Shown in pieces: positions 54,383 to 64,000 of a stretch of 64,000 nucleotides of DNA. Numbering within the stretch: position 1 is the first letter of the stretch; every line of letters starts with the position of its first letter. A model generated the notes under the pieces. The model worked only from the letters and a program-made list of their open reading frames with translations, did no database searches and was not told the DNA's origin. The translations under genes were made by a program, and so were the position numbers. The DNA comes from Providencia alcalifaciens (GTDB lineage Bacteria; Pseudomonadota; Gammaproteobacteria; Enterobacterales; Enterobacteriaceae), in assembly GCF_915403165.1 (NCBI RefSeq), contig NZ_OU659204.1, positions 2,232,001-2,296,000 of the forward strand, given 5' to 3'.

Positions 54383-55267
54383 TCAAAGACCAAAATAGTC
54401 TCGTAATGGGGAAGAATCATTTAAAAACTGCGCTTCTTGACGCTGGCACCACTGAACTTCATACCACATTAACGTCATGTATTTGACCCACGGCTCCCAT
54501 TGCAAACAGTGCTCTGCCAAACGGTGTTTATCTTTATAGGCACCATAGGTGGGGCAATATTGCGTCAAGAAATAATCTCGTTGTTCTACCGTCAGGCTAT
54601 TGAATTGAAAATAGGTTTCTAGGGACAACCCAATATCGGTATTTGCTGCATATTCCCAATCCACTAGCATTTTTGGCACCCCTTGCTCACACAGCACATT
54701 ACCCGGATGAATATCCATATGGGCGGGTGCGAGCTTTAATACCTTTGGCATTGGCGTGCGTAGGAAACGATGATGTACCCGCTTCCAGCGTGCTGAGACT
54801 CTTTTATTATCAATTAAATAGCCGTAATGAGCAATCTCATTACGTAACGGTAATCGGTAATTTAATACGTCATGATTATGGAGCTTGGCAACGATCCCTG
54901 CCAATTTTTTTTGAAATTCAAAAGAAAGAAATTGTTCGCCACTAGGATGATCGCCATCAACCCATTCCAATAATAACCAATGGGTATTACGCCCAAGGAC
55001 TTGGGGGGAATAAGGAAAATCTTTCAGTTGCTTAAGAATATGCGCTTCTTTGCGGCGATTAACATACAACGCATTTTGCGCTTGCCCATCTGAGCGGGCG
55101 ATTAATTTAATGGGGGGAACAGTATCTTGAGTTTGAGTAGAGTATCGATATTCAACTAAATAGCTGCCTCCCGATAACCCCGCTAATGGAGAGACTTCCC
55201 AGCATGATGCTAAAACTGCTGGGAAGCATTCAGAAAGTAATGCAAACAGTGATGATTGATTACTCAA
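54383..55267 (-). CDS. thiK: Thiamine kinase ThiK
   Basis: About 294 aa, a choline-kinase/APH-like fold. [14 protein letters not shown] is the nucleotide loop, [10 protein letters not shown] the hinge, [16 protein letters not shown] the catalytic loop and [18 protein letters not shown] the metal-binding motif. E. coli ThiK salvages thiamine by phosphorylation. The protein is more divergent than its neighbours. There is no early ATG: TTG 55267 ([10 protein letters not shown]), overlapping the lpoB stop by 8 bp, is my preferred start, and GTG 55297 is an alternative. Part of the lpoB-thiK-nagZ series. Confidence 0.85.
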   Translation of the reverse strand: MSNQSSLFALLSECFPAVLASCWEVSPLAGLSGGSYLVEYRYSTQTQDTVPPIKLIARSDGQAQNALYVNRRKEAHILKQLKDFPYSPQVLGRNTHWLLLEWVDGDHPSGEQFLSFEFQKKLAGIVAKLHNHDVLNYRLPLRNEIAHYGYLIDNKRVSARWKRVHHRFLRTPMPKVLKLAPAHMDIHPGNVLCEQGVPKMLVDWEYAANTDIGLSLETYFQFNSLTVEQRDYFLTQYCPTYGAYKDKHRLAEHCLQWEPWVKYMTLMWYEVQWCQRQEAQFLNDSSPLRDYFGL

Positions 55268-55853
55268 TACTCTGTTTTCCAGACCACACAATTTCACCGG
55301 TTTGCACGTCCATTAACTGCATTTCAATGCTGCGATCTTTGGTGGAACCTGACATAACACTATAAATCACATACTGGGCTTGAACATAACGCCCTAAACC
55401 AATCGCTTTACTGCGAGTGACCAGACTATCATCCTGTGACAATCCCAATGTTTTGCGGGCTGCACTGACGACACCTTGAGGAACCACTTTAAACTTATTG
55501 GTTTTCATGACTTCATTGGTTAATGCTGCCGTTACTGCCTGTGAAGGCAAGCTTCCGCTGGTATTATTTTTGACAGAATCGACCAGCAAAACTTTGCCAC
55601 TTTCAACGCCATCGTCCGCCACCATTTTATTGACTAACGGCTGTAATGCCCCGGCCCAATCAACGGTTTGCTGCTTTGGTGGCATCGGTACTGTGTCCGT
55701 TGGTGGTGGAGGCGTTAATTCCGGCTGCTTTTCAGGCTGTTTCGGTGTTACACCAGGTTCAACAGGAACAATTGGGGGTTTAGGCCCTTGAGGGACTGAC
55801 GGACAACCTGCCAAAATAAATGCTGCTGCTGCGACCAATAAGATCCGTTTCAT
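55260..55853 (-). CDS. lpoB: Penicillin-binding protein activator LpoB
   Basis: 197 aa outer-membrane lipoprotein that activates PBP1b. The lipobox is AAAFILAGC (Cys17). A long proline-rich disordered linker (about 20-62) spans the periplasm, followed by the globular LpoB domain (KVLLVDSVKNNTSGSLPSQAVTAALTN, ARKTLGLSQDDSLVTRSKAIGLGRYVQAQYVIYSVMSG, read in two parts). Its ATG at 55853 overlaps the ycfL stop (ATGA). The linker is as long as expected for reaching PBP1b through the peptidoglycan. Confidence 0.95.
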   Translation of the reverse strand: MKRILLVAAAAFILAGCPSVPQGPKPPIVPVEPGVTPKQPEKQPELTPPPPTDTVPMPPKQQTVDWAGALQPLVNKMVADDGVESGKVLLVDSVKNNTSGSLPSQAVTAALTNEVMKTNKFKVVPQGVVSAARKTLGLSQDDSLVTRSKAIGLGRYVQAQYVIYSVMSGSTKDRSIEMQLMDVQTGEIVWSGKQSIE

Positions 55854-56269
55854 TGTGACTCTCCAGCCGTTGAAGGTAAGAAAACATAGATACGCGCATT
55901 ACGTGCAAGCGGGGATGTTGTGACCTCTTTTAGCATCACTGATGAATTAGCCGGGATGACTTGAGGCTGACTCTTTGTTGAATCCACTCTCAATCCTTGC
56001 TCGTCATACCAAAAGATACGATACAGCACAGTGACCGGTTTCTTTTCAATATTGCTCATGTTGATAGTTGCGGTTGCCGTTACGCTACCAACCTTGATCA
56101 CCGGTTTTTCTACAATCACACCTGCTGCTAGCACGGAAGGCTCCATCACGATGCGCTGCTGATCATTAAATGATAACCCTGTTTTTTTGTTCCAAACACA
56201 ACCACTGAGAAACAGCGTAAGTAAGCCCAGTGTGGCGACGTATTTTAAGGTTGATGCAGCGCGTTTCAT
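55850..56269 (-). CDS. ycfL: YcfL family lipoprotein
   Basis: 139 aa. The signal ends in a good lipobox, LLTLFLSGC (Cys24). The mature domain is a beta-rich DUF1425 domain: VLYRIFWYDEQGLRVDS and SVMLKEVTTSPLARNARIYVFLP match E. coli YcfL. The function is unknown, but it is always next to lpoB. It overlaps lpoB by 4 bp and starts 6 bp after hinT. Confidence 0.93.
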   Translation of the reverse strand: MKRAASTLKYVATLGLLTLFLSGCVWNKKTGLSFNDQQRIVMEPSVLAAGVIVEKPVIKVGSVTATATINMSNIEKKPVTVLYRIFWYDEQGLRVDSTKSQPQVIPANSSVMLKEVTTSPLARNARIYVFLPSTAGESQ

Positions 56270-56275
56270 GATGAA

Positions 56276-56626
56276 TTACTTAGCCAATAATGGGCCTAAT
56301 GGACGTCCACCCACTAAGTGCATATGAATGTGGAAGACTTCTTGTCCTGAATGTTTGTTGCAGTTCATAATCAGGCGATAACCATCTTCTGCAATCCCTT
56401 CTTCTTTCGCAATTTTCGCCGCCACGGTAAATAAGCGCCCTAATGCCAGCTCATCATCAACCGTCACATCATTCACGGTTGGGATTAATTTATTCGGAAT
56501 GATCAAAATATGCGTCGGCGCTTGTGCCGCGATATCACGAAATGCAGTGACCAGCTCGTCTTGATATACGATCTCGGAAGGGATTTCACGTCGAATAATT
56601 TTACTGAAAATAGTCTCTTCTGCCAT
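56276..56626 (-). CDS. hinT: Purine nucleoside phosphoramidase HinT (HIT family)
   Basis: 116 aa cytosolic HIT protein that splits AMP-lysine and aminoacyl-adenylates. The His triad is [36 protein letters not shown] and [12 protein letters not shown] also match the family. AAGGAATTTGTC precedes ATG 56626. It is followed tightly by ycfL. Confidence 0.97.
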   Translation of the reverse strand: MAEETIFSKIIRREIPSEIVYQDELVTAFRDIAAQAPTHILIIPNKLIPTVNDVTVDDELALGRLFTVAAKIAKEEGIAEDGYRLIMNCNKHSGQEVFHIHMHLVGGRPLGPLLAK

Positions 56627-56659
56627 GACAAATTCCTTAATAATTTAATAGTTATCTAT

Positions 56660-57442
56660 TTATTGCCCAGCGCGTAAATGGAATAAACGGTTGAAGTTCT
56701 CAGTGGTGATTTGTGCCATTTCTTCAACACTCACCCCTTTCAATACAGCCATATACTCCACCACATCACGTACATACGCAGGTTGGTTCTCTTTGCCACG
56801 ATGCGGTACTGGGGCTAAGTAAGGTGAATCTGTTTCCACTAAAATTCTATCTAATGGCACAACTCGCGCAGCTTCTCGGATCTGTTCAGCATTACGGAAC
56901 GTGACAATACCGGAAAAAGAGATGTACATCCCTAAATCCAGTAAATCGATAGCCGTTTGTTGGTCTTCCGTAAAGCAGTGCAACACACCGCCACACTCGT
57001 CAACTTTCTCTTCCCGTAAAATAGACAGTGTATCTTCTCGCGCGGAACGAGTATGCACAATCACGGGCTTATTCACTTGACGACCAATGCGAATATGCTG
57101 ACGAAATGACTCTTGCTGCAGTGCCGCATTCTCTTGCTGATAATAGTAATCTAAGCCCGTTTCACCAAGCGCGACCACTTCACTACCCGCTGCTAATTGC
57201 GCCAATTTTTCAAAATCATAACCTTCATCCAAGTTTAATGGATGAATACCACAAGAAAACGCAACATTGTCGCGCTTTCCAATTAACTGTTTCATGCTTT
57301 CAAAACCTGGCAAGGTGGTTGCCACGGCCAACATAAAGCCGACATCTCGTGCAGATGCCTTTGCGATAACATCATCGACGTTAGTGTGTAATTTTTCATA
57401 ATCTAAACAGTCGAGATGGCAGTGTGAATCAACAACAAACAT
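56660..57442 (-). CDS. ycfH: TatD-family metal-dependent hydrolase YcfH
   Basis: 260 aa TIM-barrel metalloenzyme. Motifs: FVVDSHCHLDCLDY (metal His), SCGIHPL, ALGETGLDYYYQ, PVIVHTRSAREDT, LHCFTEDQQ and ILVETDSPYLAPVPHRGKENQP. Relatives have 3'-5' DNA exonuclease or D-aminoacyl-tRNA-related activity; the role of YcfH is not settled. It follows holB by 12 bp, as in E. coli. Confidence 0.95.
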   Translation of the reverse strand: MFVVDSHCHLDCLDYEKLHTNVDDVIAKASARDVGFMLAVATTLPGFESMKQLIGKRDNVAFSCGIHPLNLDEGYDFEKLAQLAAGSEVVALGETGLDYYYQQENAALQQESFRQHIRIGRQVNKPVIVHTRSAREDTLSILREEKVDECGGVLHCFTEDQQTAIDLLDLGMYISFSGIVTFRNAEQIREAARVVPLDRILVETDSPYLAPVPHRGKENQPAYVRDVVEYMAVLKGVSVEEMAQITTENFNRLFHLRAGQ

Positions 57443-57454
57443 AGTCTACTCTTT

Positions 57455-58450
57455 TTATCTTGAAGGCGAAGCGAATAACGCTTCCCAGTGTAATAACTGA
57501 TTGGTCAGGAGTAACTCCTGATTTAGCGCAGGTACGGTTAGTAATTGGTAACGACACGCTTGCCACTGGCTATACACATCCAATAGCTGCGAACTGCTCA
57601 TGGATGTTGCCAACAAAGTGACGCATGCCATTTTATCTTGGTTGACAACATACTGCCCTGCTTTTTGCTGCAATTTTATGCCATCGGCAATTAACCCGAG
57701 TAGCCAATTAATGCATTCAGGTCCATTATCAGTATTTAATGCTGGCAGAAGTTTTAAAAAATCTTTCTGACGTAAGCTCTGCTCTAACTCGTTGCATAAT
57801 CGCTGACGTCGTTGCCACTGCTCAGGCTCAAGCAACTGCAATGCGGCAACAGGTGCGCCTTGGCACAATGTTAACGCAGTAACAGCATCCTCTACGGATA
57901 AACCCGCCTGCTGTTTTTGCAGCCAATATAACGCAACTTGCTGATCAGGCGCAGGTAGAAAGTGAGTTAAACAACGACTTCTTAATGTGGCCAGCAAGCT
58001 ATCTAATTTTTCACAACCTAATAAAAAGTAGGTTTGCCCTGTGGGTTCTTCTAAGGTTTTGAGCAACGCGTTAGCCGCGGCATCCGTCAGTGCCTGTGCA
58101 TCGGGAATGGAAACAATTTTTGCACCACTTTGTTGCGCATGACCACTTAATGTTTCAGTTAGCTTACGAACCGAATCAACACTGATGGTCGTTTTCCCTT
58201 TTTCAGGCTCTAGAACATGATAATCAGGATGTGTGCCAGCCAACATTAAACGGCAACTATGGCATTCTCCACAGCTTTTTAAACCATCTTTATTTTGGCA
58301 AATCAACCAACGGCTCACGCCATAGCTTAATGCTTCAGCCCCATTGCCCGCTATTGAATGAATCAACAATGCGTGGTGACCACGCCCTGCTTGATAAGCG
58401 CTTATTAATTGACGATAAGTTTCATTAAGCCATGGATACCAATTCATCAT
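57455..58450 (-). CDS. holB: DNA polymerase III subunit delta prime HolB
   Basis: 331 aa clamp-loader subunit. The AAA+ domain has AYQAGRGHHALLIHSIAGNG with a degenerate P-loop, typical of delta prime. The Zn site is CGECHSCRLMLAGTHPDY, the sensor segment is ALTDAAANALLKTLEEPTGQTYFLL and the SRC motif is LLATLRSRC. The C-terminal collar domain is divergent. Two adjacent ATGs (58450 and 58447) are possible. It starts 7 bp after tmk. Confidence 0.95.
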   Translation of the reverse strand: MMNWYPWLNETYRQLISAYQAGRGHHALLIHSIAGNGAEALSYGVSRWLICQNKDGLKSCGECHSCRLMLAGTHPDYHVLEPEKGKTTISVDSVRKLTETLSGHAQQSGAKIVSIPDAQALTDAAANALLKTLEEPTGQTYFLLGCEKLDSLLATLRSRCLTHFLPAPDQQVALYWLQKQQAGLSVEDAVTALTLCQGAPVAALQLLEPEQWQRRQRLCNELEQSLRQKDFLKLLPALNTDNGPECINWLLGLIADGIKLQQKAGQYVVNQDKMACVTLLATSMSSSQLLDVYSQWQACRYQLLTVPALNQELLLTNQLLHWEALFASPSR

Positions 58451-58457
58451 TCGAGCC

Positions 58458-59084
58458 TTATTTTGCCAGCCATGTCAGTAAGGTACTGCGAATATCGGCT
58501 TGCACTTGTTCAATGTTTTGGCTCGCATCGATGGTTAAAATAGTATCATCTGCCGCAGCCAGTTCTAAATAGCGCGCTCGAGTACGTTCAAAGAAAGCCA
58601 GCGATTCTTTCTCAATACGGTCTAATTCACCGCGAGAACGTGCGCGTTGTAAACCCAGTTCTGGCGGTAAATCTAAATAAAGAGTCAGAGCCGGTTTAAA
58701 CTCACCAAGAACTAAGTCTCGTAATGACGCCATTAAGTGGCGATCGATTTCACGGCCACCGCCTTGGTATGCTTGGGAGGATAAATCGTGTCTATCACCA
58801 ATGACCCATTTTCCTGCTGCAAGTGCGGGCTTGATGACCGTATCAACTAACTGAACACGCGCCGCATACAACATTAATAGCTCTGCTTTGTCGGTGACTC
58901 TATCACCTTCAATGCCTTGTTTTATCAATTCACGCAGTTGTTCAGCCAGTGGTGTACCACCCGGTTCACGGGTAAACACCATATCGTGAATGCCCGCTTG
59001 GTTTAATGTGTCAACAACGGTGTTGATTGCCGTCGTTTTACCCGCACCTTCTAATCCTTCAATAACAATAAATTGGTTTTTCAT
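58458..59084 (-). CDS. tmk: Thymidylate kinase Tmk
   Basis: 208 aa enzyme that phosphorylates dTMP to dTDP. The P-loop is [16 protein letters not shown], the DR(Y/H) motif is [20 protein letters not shown] and the LID is [34 protein letters not shown] completes the signature. ATG 59084 ([10 protein letters not shown]) is preferred; a TTG at 59096 overlaps the mltG stop. It lies between mltG and holB, as in E. coli. Confidence 0.97.
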   Translation of the reverse strand: MKNQFIVIEGLEGAGKTTAINTVVDTLNQAGIHDMVFTREPGGTPLAEQLRELIKQGIEGDRVTDKAELLMLYAARVQLVDTVIKPALAAGKWVIGDRHDLSSQAYQGGGREIDRHLMASLRDLVLGEFKPALTLYLDLPPELGLQRARSRGELDRIEKESLAFFERTRARYLELAAADDTILTIDASQNIEQVQADIRSTLLTWLAK

Positions 59085-59092
59085 TTCGTTTA

Positions 59093-60115
59093 TCAATTCT
59101 TTTGCTCAATTTGTCGGTAAACCTTAACAGCGCGGTTATGGTCATTAAGATTGCGACTAAAAGTATGTCCGCCTGTACCATCGGCGACAAAGTATAAATA
59201 ATCTGTTTTTGCTGGGTGAGCCGCCGCTTTTATCGAGGCAAGACTCGGCATAGCAATTGGCGTTGGTGGTAAACCATCGATTTTATACGTGTTATACGCG
59301 GTGTAGTTATCTAAGTCACTGCGATAAATTTTACCACGATAATTTTCCCCTAACCCGTAGATAACTGTAGGATCTGTTTGTAAGCGCATGTTTTTCTTCA
59401 AGCGATTCACAAACACCGAAGCAACCTGAGCGCGTTCGTTATCCACGCCAGTCTCTTTTTCGACAATCGATGCCATGATCAACATTTCATAGGCATTCTT
59501 ATAGGGTAGATCTTTATCGCGACCTTTCCACTCTTCTTCCACAGCGGCTTGCATGCGTTTATAAGCACGCTTGAGTATCTCAACGTCACTGGTACCCGCT
59601 GTGTATAAATAGGTATCAGGGTATAACCAACCTTCGAGATTATCACCCTCTTTAAAATCCAGCATGGCATAAAGCTCAGTTGGCGTTGCATCTTGAGTTT
59701 TATGTTGCATATAGGGCGCATCACGCAAAATATTGCTCCAATCAGCCAATTTGTTACCTTCAATAAAGCGAATACTAAATTGCGCTTCTTTACCACTGGT
59801 GATCAGCGCTAATAATTGATCCACAGTCATATTTGGCTGTAAGCGATAAGTGCCTGCTTTGAACTGAGCTAATTCGGGGCGCGCTTTTAGAAGAAGCTGG
59901 AAATTATGCCCTTCTTCGATAAATTTTTCTTTGATAAGCAACCCTTCTAAGGCCACTCGCCCTGTCCCTGCTGGCACAGTAAAGATAGTTTCTTGGACAA
60001 TGTTGATAGGCTTCTTCGCATAATCAAGAACTTGACGATATTGTAGATACGCTACAATCGCGCCAATAACCACAAGGACAAAGACAATCAGTGTTATTTT
60101 TTTCGCTAATTTCAT
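59093..60115 (-). CDS. mltG: Endolytic transglycosylase MltG
   Basis: 340 aa inner-membrane protein (TM about 7-24) with its active site in the periplasm, where it cleaves nascent glycan strands. A LysM-like subdomain ([16 protein letters not shown]) precedes the YceG domain with the catalytic Glu in [25 protein letters not shown], split here as [38 protein letters not shown] and [15 protein letters not shown] follow. It starts 60 bp after pabC. Confidence 0.96.
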   Translation of the reverse strand: MKLAKKITLIVFVLVVIGAIVAYLQYRQVLDYAKKPINIVQETIFTVPAGTGRVALEGLLIKEKFIEEGHNFQLLLKARPELAQFKAGTYRLQPNMTVDQLLALITSGKEAQFSIRFIEGNKLADWSNILRDAPYMQHKTQDATPTELYAMLDFKEGDNLEGWLYPDTYLYTAGTSDVEILKRAYKRMQAAVEEEWKGRDKDLPYKNAYEMLIMASIVEKETGVDNERAQVASVFVNRLKKNMRLQTDPTVIYGLGENYRGKIYRSDLDNYTAYNTYKIDGLPPTPIAMPSLASIKAAAHPAKTDYLYFVADGTGGHTFSRNLNDHNRAVKVYRQIEQKN

Positions 60116-60175
60116 TATGGGTCACTTAAATGCATTGTTTGTCGATGAATGATAAGAATTAAATCGTTATCGGGT

Positions 60176-61003
60176 TTAAATTTGTCGCTGTAATAGTAAA
60201 TACTCAAACAGTTCTCTTGATTGATAACTGATTGTTTTATCTTCTGAAAACCGAATGCTTTTCACTGGTAAAACAGGCATTAATGCATTGCAAATAATGA
60301 CTTCATCACATTGAGTCAAAATGGCGGGAAAGCGCTCAACTTCTGCCAGATGGTACTGGCTATTATTGAGCTGTGCTATGATCTTTTGTCTCATTAACCC
60401 ATTGACACCAGAGTGACTAAGAATGGGTGTGTAAACATCACGCCCTATACGCCAAAAAATATTGGCGCTACAGCATTCAACGATGGCACCATTCGTATCT
60501 AACACCACGGCCTCATCCAGTTGAGCATCGTCAATCTCTTGGCGGATCAACACTTGCTCTAATCGATTTAAGTGCTTCATACCTGCTAAGAGTGGATTGC
60601 GGCTTAATGGAGTTTGGCTGAGCAACAATGATACCCCTTGGCACTGCAATGCTACGTAATGCTTTGGGAAAGGAGAAGCCATCACAATGATTGTCGGATA
60701 TTCAAATCCTTGCGAGCTATAACCTCGACCGCCCTTACCACGACTTAACACAACCTTCAGCACAAACTCTTCATCAGTTTGTTGTTCACAAACCTTTTCA
60801 ATATGTCGCGTCAGTTGTGACCAATCTATCGCAGGTAATTTGAGGCGAGCAGAATCTTGCTGTAAGCGTAAAATATGCTTATCTAACATCTTCGCCTGCT
60901 GATTTACGCCATGAATAGTCGTAAAGCACCCATCACCAAAGGCGATAGCGCGATCAGTAATATCAATTTGTTGACAAGAAACCCCGTTAACCCAATAAGT
61001 CAT
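60176..61003 (-). CDS. pabC: Aminodeoxychorismate lyase PabC
   Basis: 275 aa PLP enzyme of fold type IV that makes 4-aminobenzoate for folate. DRAIAFGDGCFTTIHG opens the active site; the PLP lysine is in LAGMKHLNRLEQVLIRQEI; EAVVLDTNGAIVECCSANIFW and GVNGLMRQKII are typical. ATG 61003 (MTYWVNG) is preferred, with TAAGA upstream; ATG 61009 is two codons earlier. It follows fabF after a terminator, as in E. coli. Confidence 0.93.
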   Translation of the reverse strand: MTYWVNGVSCQQIDITDRAIAFGDGCFTTIHGVNQQAKMLDKHILRLQQDSARLKLPAIDWSQLTRHIEKVCEQQTDEEFVLKVVLSRGKGGRGYSSQGFEYPTIIVMASPFPKHYVALQCQGVSLLLSQTPLSRNPLLAGMKHLNRLEQVLIRQEIDDAQLDEAVVLDTNGAIVECCSANIFWRIGRDVYTPILSHSGVNGLMRQKIIAQLNNSQYHLAEVERFPAILTQCDEVIICNALMPVLPVKSIRFSEDKTISYQSRELFEYLLLQRQI

Positions 61004-61094
61004 GACCATTTCTTATAATAAAAGCTGATAAATCAGGCAGTAACATAGTGTGTAATATCATAAACTAAAGCAAAGAGTACTGCAAAAAGAAGGC

Positions 61095-61128
61095 AAAAAT
61101 AAAGCCCCAGTATCAAAGACACTGGAGC
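61095..61128 (-). terminator. Terminator of fabF
   Basis: On the minus strand GCTCCAGT and ACTGGGGC pair (one G-U), followed by TTTATTTTTG, 24 bp after the fabF stop. Confidence 0.85.
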
Positions 61129-61151
61129 TTAGAAATGCACAGTATTATTGA

Positions 61152-62402
61152 TTATTCAGCGTTATAGCGACGGAAAATCAATGAGCCGTTAGTACCACCG
61201 AAGCCGAATGAGTTACACAGAGCATACTCCATGTTTTCAACTTTACGCGCTTCACCCGGAACAAAATCAAGCTTACAACCTTCATCTGGGTTATCTAAGT
61301 TGATTGTTGGTGGAACGATTTGGTCGCATAGAGACAGAATCGTAAAGATAGATTCAACTGCACCCGCAGCACCTAATAGGTGACCAGTCATAGATTTTGT
61401 TGAACTAACTAACACATTTGTATCTTCGCCAAATACAGAGATAACCGCTTGTGCTTCCGCTAAGTCACCTGCTGGTGTTGATGTACCGTGAGCATTGATA
61501 TAGCCAATATCACTTGGCTTAATACCTGCATCATTTAGCGCATTTTTCATCGCTAATGCAGCGCCTTCACCATTTTCTGGTGGTGACGTCATATGGTAAG
61601 CATCACTGCTCATACCAAAGCCTGCGATTTCTGCGTAAATTTTCGCGCCGCGTGCTTTAGCGTGTTCGTATTCTTCGAGAATAATGATACCTGCACCATC
61701 ACCCAGAACAAAACCATCACGGTCTTTATCCCAAGGACGACTTGCTGCTTGTGGGTTATCATTACGTGTCGATAGTGCGCGCGCTGCACCAAAGCCAGCT
61801 ACACCTAATGGTGTCGTTGCTTTCTCAGTGCCACCCGCAAGCATAACATCAGCATCACCATAGGCTATCATCCGTGCAGCATGTCCAATATTATGAACGC
61901 CTGATGTACAAGCTGTTGCAATTGAAATGCTTGGACCACGGAGGCCATACATGATGCTTAAGTGACCAGCAGCCATGTTGATGATTGTCGATGGTACGAA
62001 GAATGGGCTAACTTTACGAGGACCACCGTGCATCATAGATTCACAGTTATCTTGAATTAACCCTAACCCGCCAATACCAGAACCAATAGCTAAACCGATA
62101 CGAGTAGCATTGGCTTCTGTTACTTCCAATCCAGAATCTTTGATGGCTTGATAACCAGCTGCAATGCCATACTGAATGAATGGGTCCATCTTCTTCGCAT
62201 CTTTGCGAGAGATGTCAAAATCTTCGTAATTGAAATCTTTTACTAAGCCTGCAAATTTAGTTGCGTGGTTAGTAGTATCAAAATGATCAATTAGGCTGAT
62301 ACCACTCTGTCCGCCACAAACAGCTTTCCATGATGAATCAACTGTATTGCCGACAGGAGATAACATGCCAAGTCCGGTTACAACTACACGACGCTTAGAC
62401 AC
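61152..62402 (-). CDS. fabF: Beta-ketoacyl-ACP synthase II FabF
   Basis: 416 aa condensing enzyme of fatty acid elongation, which controls thermal adjustment of membrane fluidity. The active-site cysteine is Cys165 in [17 protein letters not shown], and the two histidines are in [12 protein letters not shown] and [31 protein letters not shown] closes the fold. The start codon is GTG at 62402, with a strong GGAGG 7 bp upstream. It is preceded by acpP and a hairpin. Confidence 0.98.
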   Translation of the reverse strand: MSKRRVVVTGLGMLSPVGNTVDSSWKAVCGGQSGISLIDHFDTTNHATKFAGLVKDFNYEDFDISRKDAKKMDPFIQYGIAAGYQAIKDSGLEVTEANATRIGLAIGSGIGGLGLIQDNCESMMHGGPRKVSPFFVPSTIINMAAGHLSIMYGLRGPSISIATACTSGVHNIGHAARMIAYGDADVMLAGGTEKATTPLGVAGFGAARALSTRNDNPQAASRPWDKDRDGFVLGDGAGIIILEEYEHAKARGAKIYAEIAGFGMSSDAYHMTSPPENGEGAALAMKNALNDAGIKPSDIGYINAHGTSTPAGDLAEAQAVISVFGEDTNVLVSSTKSMTGHLLGAAGAVESIFTILSLCDQIVPPTINLDNPDEGCKLDFVPGEARKVENMEYALCNSFGFGGTNGSLIFRRYNAE

Positions 62403-62441
62403 GTATGTCCTCCAAGGAGGGAATTAGTTACAAAAGAAACA

Positions 62442-62463
62442 TAGGCGATCGAATGATCGCCTA
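62442..62463. promoter_or_regulatory. Hairpin between acpP and fabF
   Basis: TAGGCGATC, 4-nt loop, GATCGCCTA: a perfect 9-bp stem in the 78-bp acpP-fabF gap. No strong T-run follows, so it may be a partial terminator or processing site that keeps acpP mRNA more abundant than fabF. Confidence 0.6.
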
Positions 62464-62480
62464 GATAAGTTTTACTGCTA

Positions 62481-62714
62481 TTACTCAGATGCTTTGACGT
62501 AGTCAATTGCAGCCTGTACTGTAGTGATCTTTTCAGCTTCTTCGTCAGGGATTTCGCAATCGAACTCTTCTTCCAGAGCCATAACCAGTTCTACTGTGTC
62601 AAGAGAATCAGCGCCCAAGTCATCAACAAATGAAGCTGTATTCACAACTTCTTCCTCTTTAACACCCAGTTGTTCAACGATGATTTTCTTAACGCGTTCT
62701 TCGATAGTGCTCAT
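62481..62714 (-). CDS. acpP: Acyl carrier protein AcpP
   Basis: 77 aa acidic carrier protein. The phosphopantetheine attachment site is Ser37 in [19 protein letters not shown]. Otherwise it is nearly identical to E. coli AcpP. It lies between fabG and fabF, with 156 bp upstream, enough for its own promoter; that gap holds a 10-bp near-direct repeat (TTATTTTGCA/TAATTTTGCA at 62811-62830). Confidence 0.98.
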   Translation of the reverse strand: MSTIEERVKKIIVEQLGVKEEEVVNTASFVDDLGADSLDTVELVMALEEEFDCEIPDEEAEKITTVQAAIDYVKASE

Positions 62715-62870
62715 ACTATTAAAATTCCTATCAAAACTCGCTTTCGCGATGGTTTTCGTAGTTTATGAAATACAGGAAAAGATACAACCCAATCCCGGCT
62801 GTGGAAACCATTATTTTGCATAATTTTGCATTAGGCAACACAAAAATATGCAAATGGTTCCCTCATTTCT

Positions 62871-63605
62871 TTAGATCATGTACATGCCACCATTGACATG
62901 CAATGTTTCACCTGTGATGTAAGCAGCTTCGTCAGAAGCTAAAAATGCTACAGCACTGGCAATTTCTTGTGCATCACCCAGTCTATTCGCAGGAACCTGA
63001 GATAAAATGCCTGCACGTTGTTCGTCTGTCAATGCCTTAGTCATATCAGTTTCGATAAAACCAGGCGCTACAACGTTAACAGTGATACCACGAGAAGCGA
63101 CTTCACGAGCTAATGATTTACTAAAACCAATCAGCCCAGCTTTCGCTGCCGCGTAGTTTGTTTGTCCCGCATTCCCCATGACACCCACAACAGATGCAAT
63201 GGAAATAATTCGCCCACAACGCTTTTTCATCATGGCACGCAAAACGGATTTAGACAAACGGTAAACGGATGAAAGATTCGTGTCAATAATATCTTGCCAC
63301 TCATCATCCTTCATACGCATCAATAAGTTATCACGCGTAATACCAGCATTATTAACTAAAATATCAATTTCGCCAAATTCCGCACGGATCTGGGTCAATG
63401 TTTCTTCAATTGATGCTGGATCTGTCACGTTTAACGCTAAGCCTTTACCTTTCCCATCTAAATAGGCAGTAATCGCTTCCGCGCCTTTTTCGCTTGTTGC
63501 AGTACCAATAACGGTCGCACCGCGTGCAGTCAAGGTTAAAGCAATCGCTTTACCGATTCCACGGCTAGCACCAGTTACCAGTGCAATTTTTCCTTCAAAG
63601 CTCAT
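62871..63605 (-). CDS. fabG: 3-oxoacyl-ACP reductase FabG
   Basis: 244 aa NADPH-dependent SDR of fatty acid synthesis. The cofactor motif is VTGASRGIGKAIA; NNAGITRDNLLMRMKDDEW and the triad Ser in ISIASVVGVMGNAGQ plus Tyr-x-x-x-Lys in TNYAAAKAG are intact. It ends GGMYMI. GAGGACGACA lies before ATG 63605. It starts 8 bp after fabD, as part of the fab cluster. Confidence 0.98.
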   Translation of the reverse strand: MSFEGKIALVTGASRGIGKAIALTLTARGATVIGTATSEKGAEAITAYLDGKGKGLALNVTDPASIEETLTQIRAEFGEIDILVNNAGITRDNLLMRMKDDEWQDIIDTNLSSVYRLSKSVLRAMMKKRCGRIISIASVVGVMGNAGQTNYAAAKAGLIGFSKSLAREVASRGITVNVVAPGFIETDMTKALTDEQRAGILSQVPANRLGDAQEIASAVAFLASDEAAYITGETLHVNGGMYMI

Positions 63606-63613
63606 TGTCGTCC

Positions 63614-64000
63614 TCAGATAGTTTCTAAAGCCGAGTCTAATGATACAGGATCATTGACTGCAACGGCAGTTAAATTAGAGACAATTCGCTTGGTTAGACC
63701 AGTCAGGACTTTGCCTGGGCCCATTTCAACCAATTGCTCAATACCTTGTTCTGCCATGAATTCGACTGTTTCAGTCCAGCGCACCGGATTATATAACTGG
63801 CGCACTAATGCATCACGGATATTTTTCGCAGACGTTTCCATTTTAACATCAACATTATTGATAACAGGATAGGTCGGCTCACAAAATTCAATTTTTTCTA
63901 ATGCATCAGCTAATTTATCTGCTGCTGGCTTCATTAATGCACAGTGTGAAGGCACGCTAACAGACAGTGGCAATGCTCGTTTTGCGCCCGCTTCTTTACA
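63614..64000 (-). CDS. fabD: Malonyl-CoA:ACP transacylase FabD, C-terminal part (runs off right edge)
   Basis: About 128 C-terminal codons are visible; the N-terminus with the nucleophile lies beyond the window. ALPLSVSVPSHCALMKPAADKL includes the catalytic His region, and YNPVRWTETVEFMAEQGIEQLVEMGPGKVLTGL, read in segments, is the typical FabD C-terminus. It transfers malonate from CoA to ACP. It lies 8 bp upstream of fabG, in the standard fabD-fabG-acpP-fabF order. Confidence 0.95.
   Translation of the reverse strand, partial: CKEAGAKRALPLSVSVPSHCALMKPAADKLADALEKIEFCEPTYPVINNVDVKMETSAKNIRDALVRQLYNPVRWTETVEFMAEQGIEQLVEMGPGKVLTGLTKRIVSNLTAVAVNDPVSLDSALETI

Noticed and set aside
62811..62830. 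Near-direct repeat TTATTTTGCA/TAATTTTGCA upstream of acpP.
   Set aside because: It is short and A/T-rich; it could be a regulator site but nothing else supports it.

Overview
The window looks like chromosomal core plus accessory DNA from an A+T-rich member of the Morganellaceae, most likely Providencia (inferred from gene content and protein similarity recalled from memory, not searched). Four blocks have the gene order of E. coli and relatives: rluE-nudJ-mnmA-hflD-purB-phoP-phoQ-roxA-pepT (about 23.6-32.9 kb), cobB (34-34.7 kb), lolE-lolD-lolC/mfd (39.4-46.2 kb), and ndh (47.8-49.1 kb) followed by nagZ-thiK-lpoB-ycfL-hinT-tatD-holB-tmk-mltG-pabC-fabF-acpP-fabG-fabD (53.3-64 kb, minus strand, running off the right edge). 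I see no rRNA, tRNA, CRISPR array, insertion sequence or prophage.

Layout. 0-9.2 kb: the 5' part of thiD (left edge), the lipid A palmitoyltransferase pagP, a PheP-like aromatic amino acid permease, a MarA/SoxS-type regulator, a YidA-type HAD phosphatase, BrnQ, a YddG-type exporter and an alanine/glycine:sodium symporter, so this end is rich in amino acid transport. 9.2-23.5 kb: an accessory stretch of small, mostly monocistronic genes with long A+T-rich gaps. It holds a DinI-like protein, a candidate small RNA, small secreted or anchored proteins, DUF1543, a Tat-signal aminotransferase, DUF486, a methyltransferase, GlpM, two broken genes (a metallo-beta-lactamase-fold hydrolase with an in-frame amber codon and a frameshifted SnoaL-like gene), cytochrome b561, two YnfC-like paralogues flanking a DUF805 gene, icd and a possible haem-oxygenase-like protein. 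33-39.3 kb: an SDR without the catalytic tyrosine, cobB, yqhA, an alpha/beta hydrolase divergent from a TetR regulator with repeated operator-like sites, an SGNH esterase and a class IV adenylate cyclase. 46.3-53.3 kb: a Sel1 protein with a YcfJ/UmoD-like protein, ndh, and a lipoprotein 5'-nucleotidase with an OprD-like porin behind a 931-bp leader region.

Shared themes. PhoP/PhoQ and a likely target (pagP) are both present, each with a similar TATTTA/CTTA direct-repeat box upstream. Oxygen control is suggested by a perfect FNR box upstream of ndh and an FNR-like site at exactly -41.5 of a predicted pepT promoter. The right-hand block links fatty acid synthesis, folate, dTMP, DNA polymerase III delta prime and cell-wall functions in one direction. 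Nothing here is convincingly a wholly new multi-gene system. The best leads are the candidate sRNA at about 10.25 kb, the exported aminotransferase, the YcfJ-like protein that has lost its glycine zipper, the adjacent pair of broken genes, and the porin/5'-nucleotidase pair.
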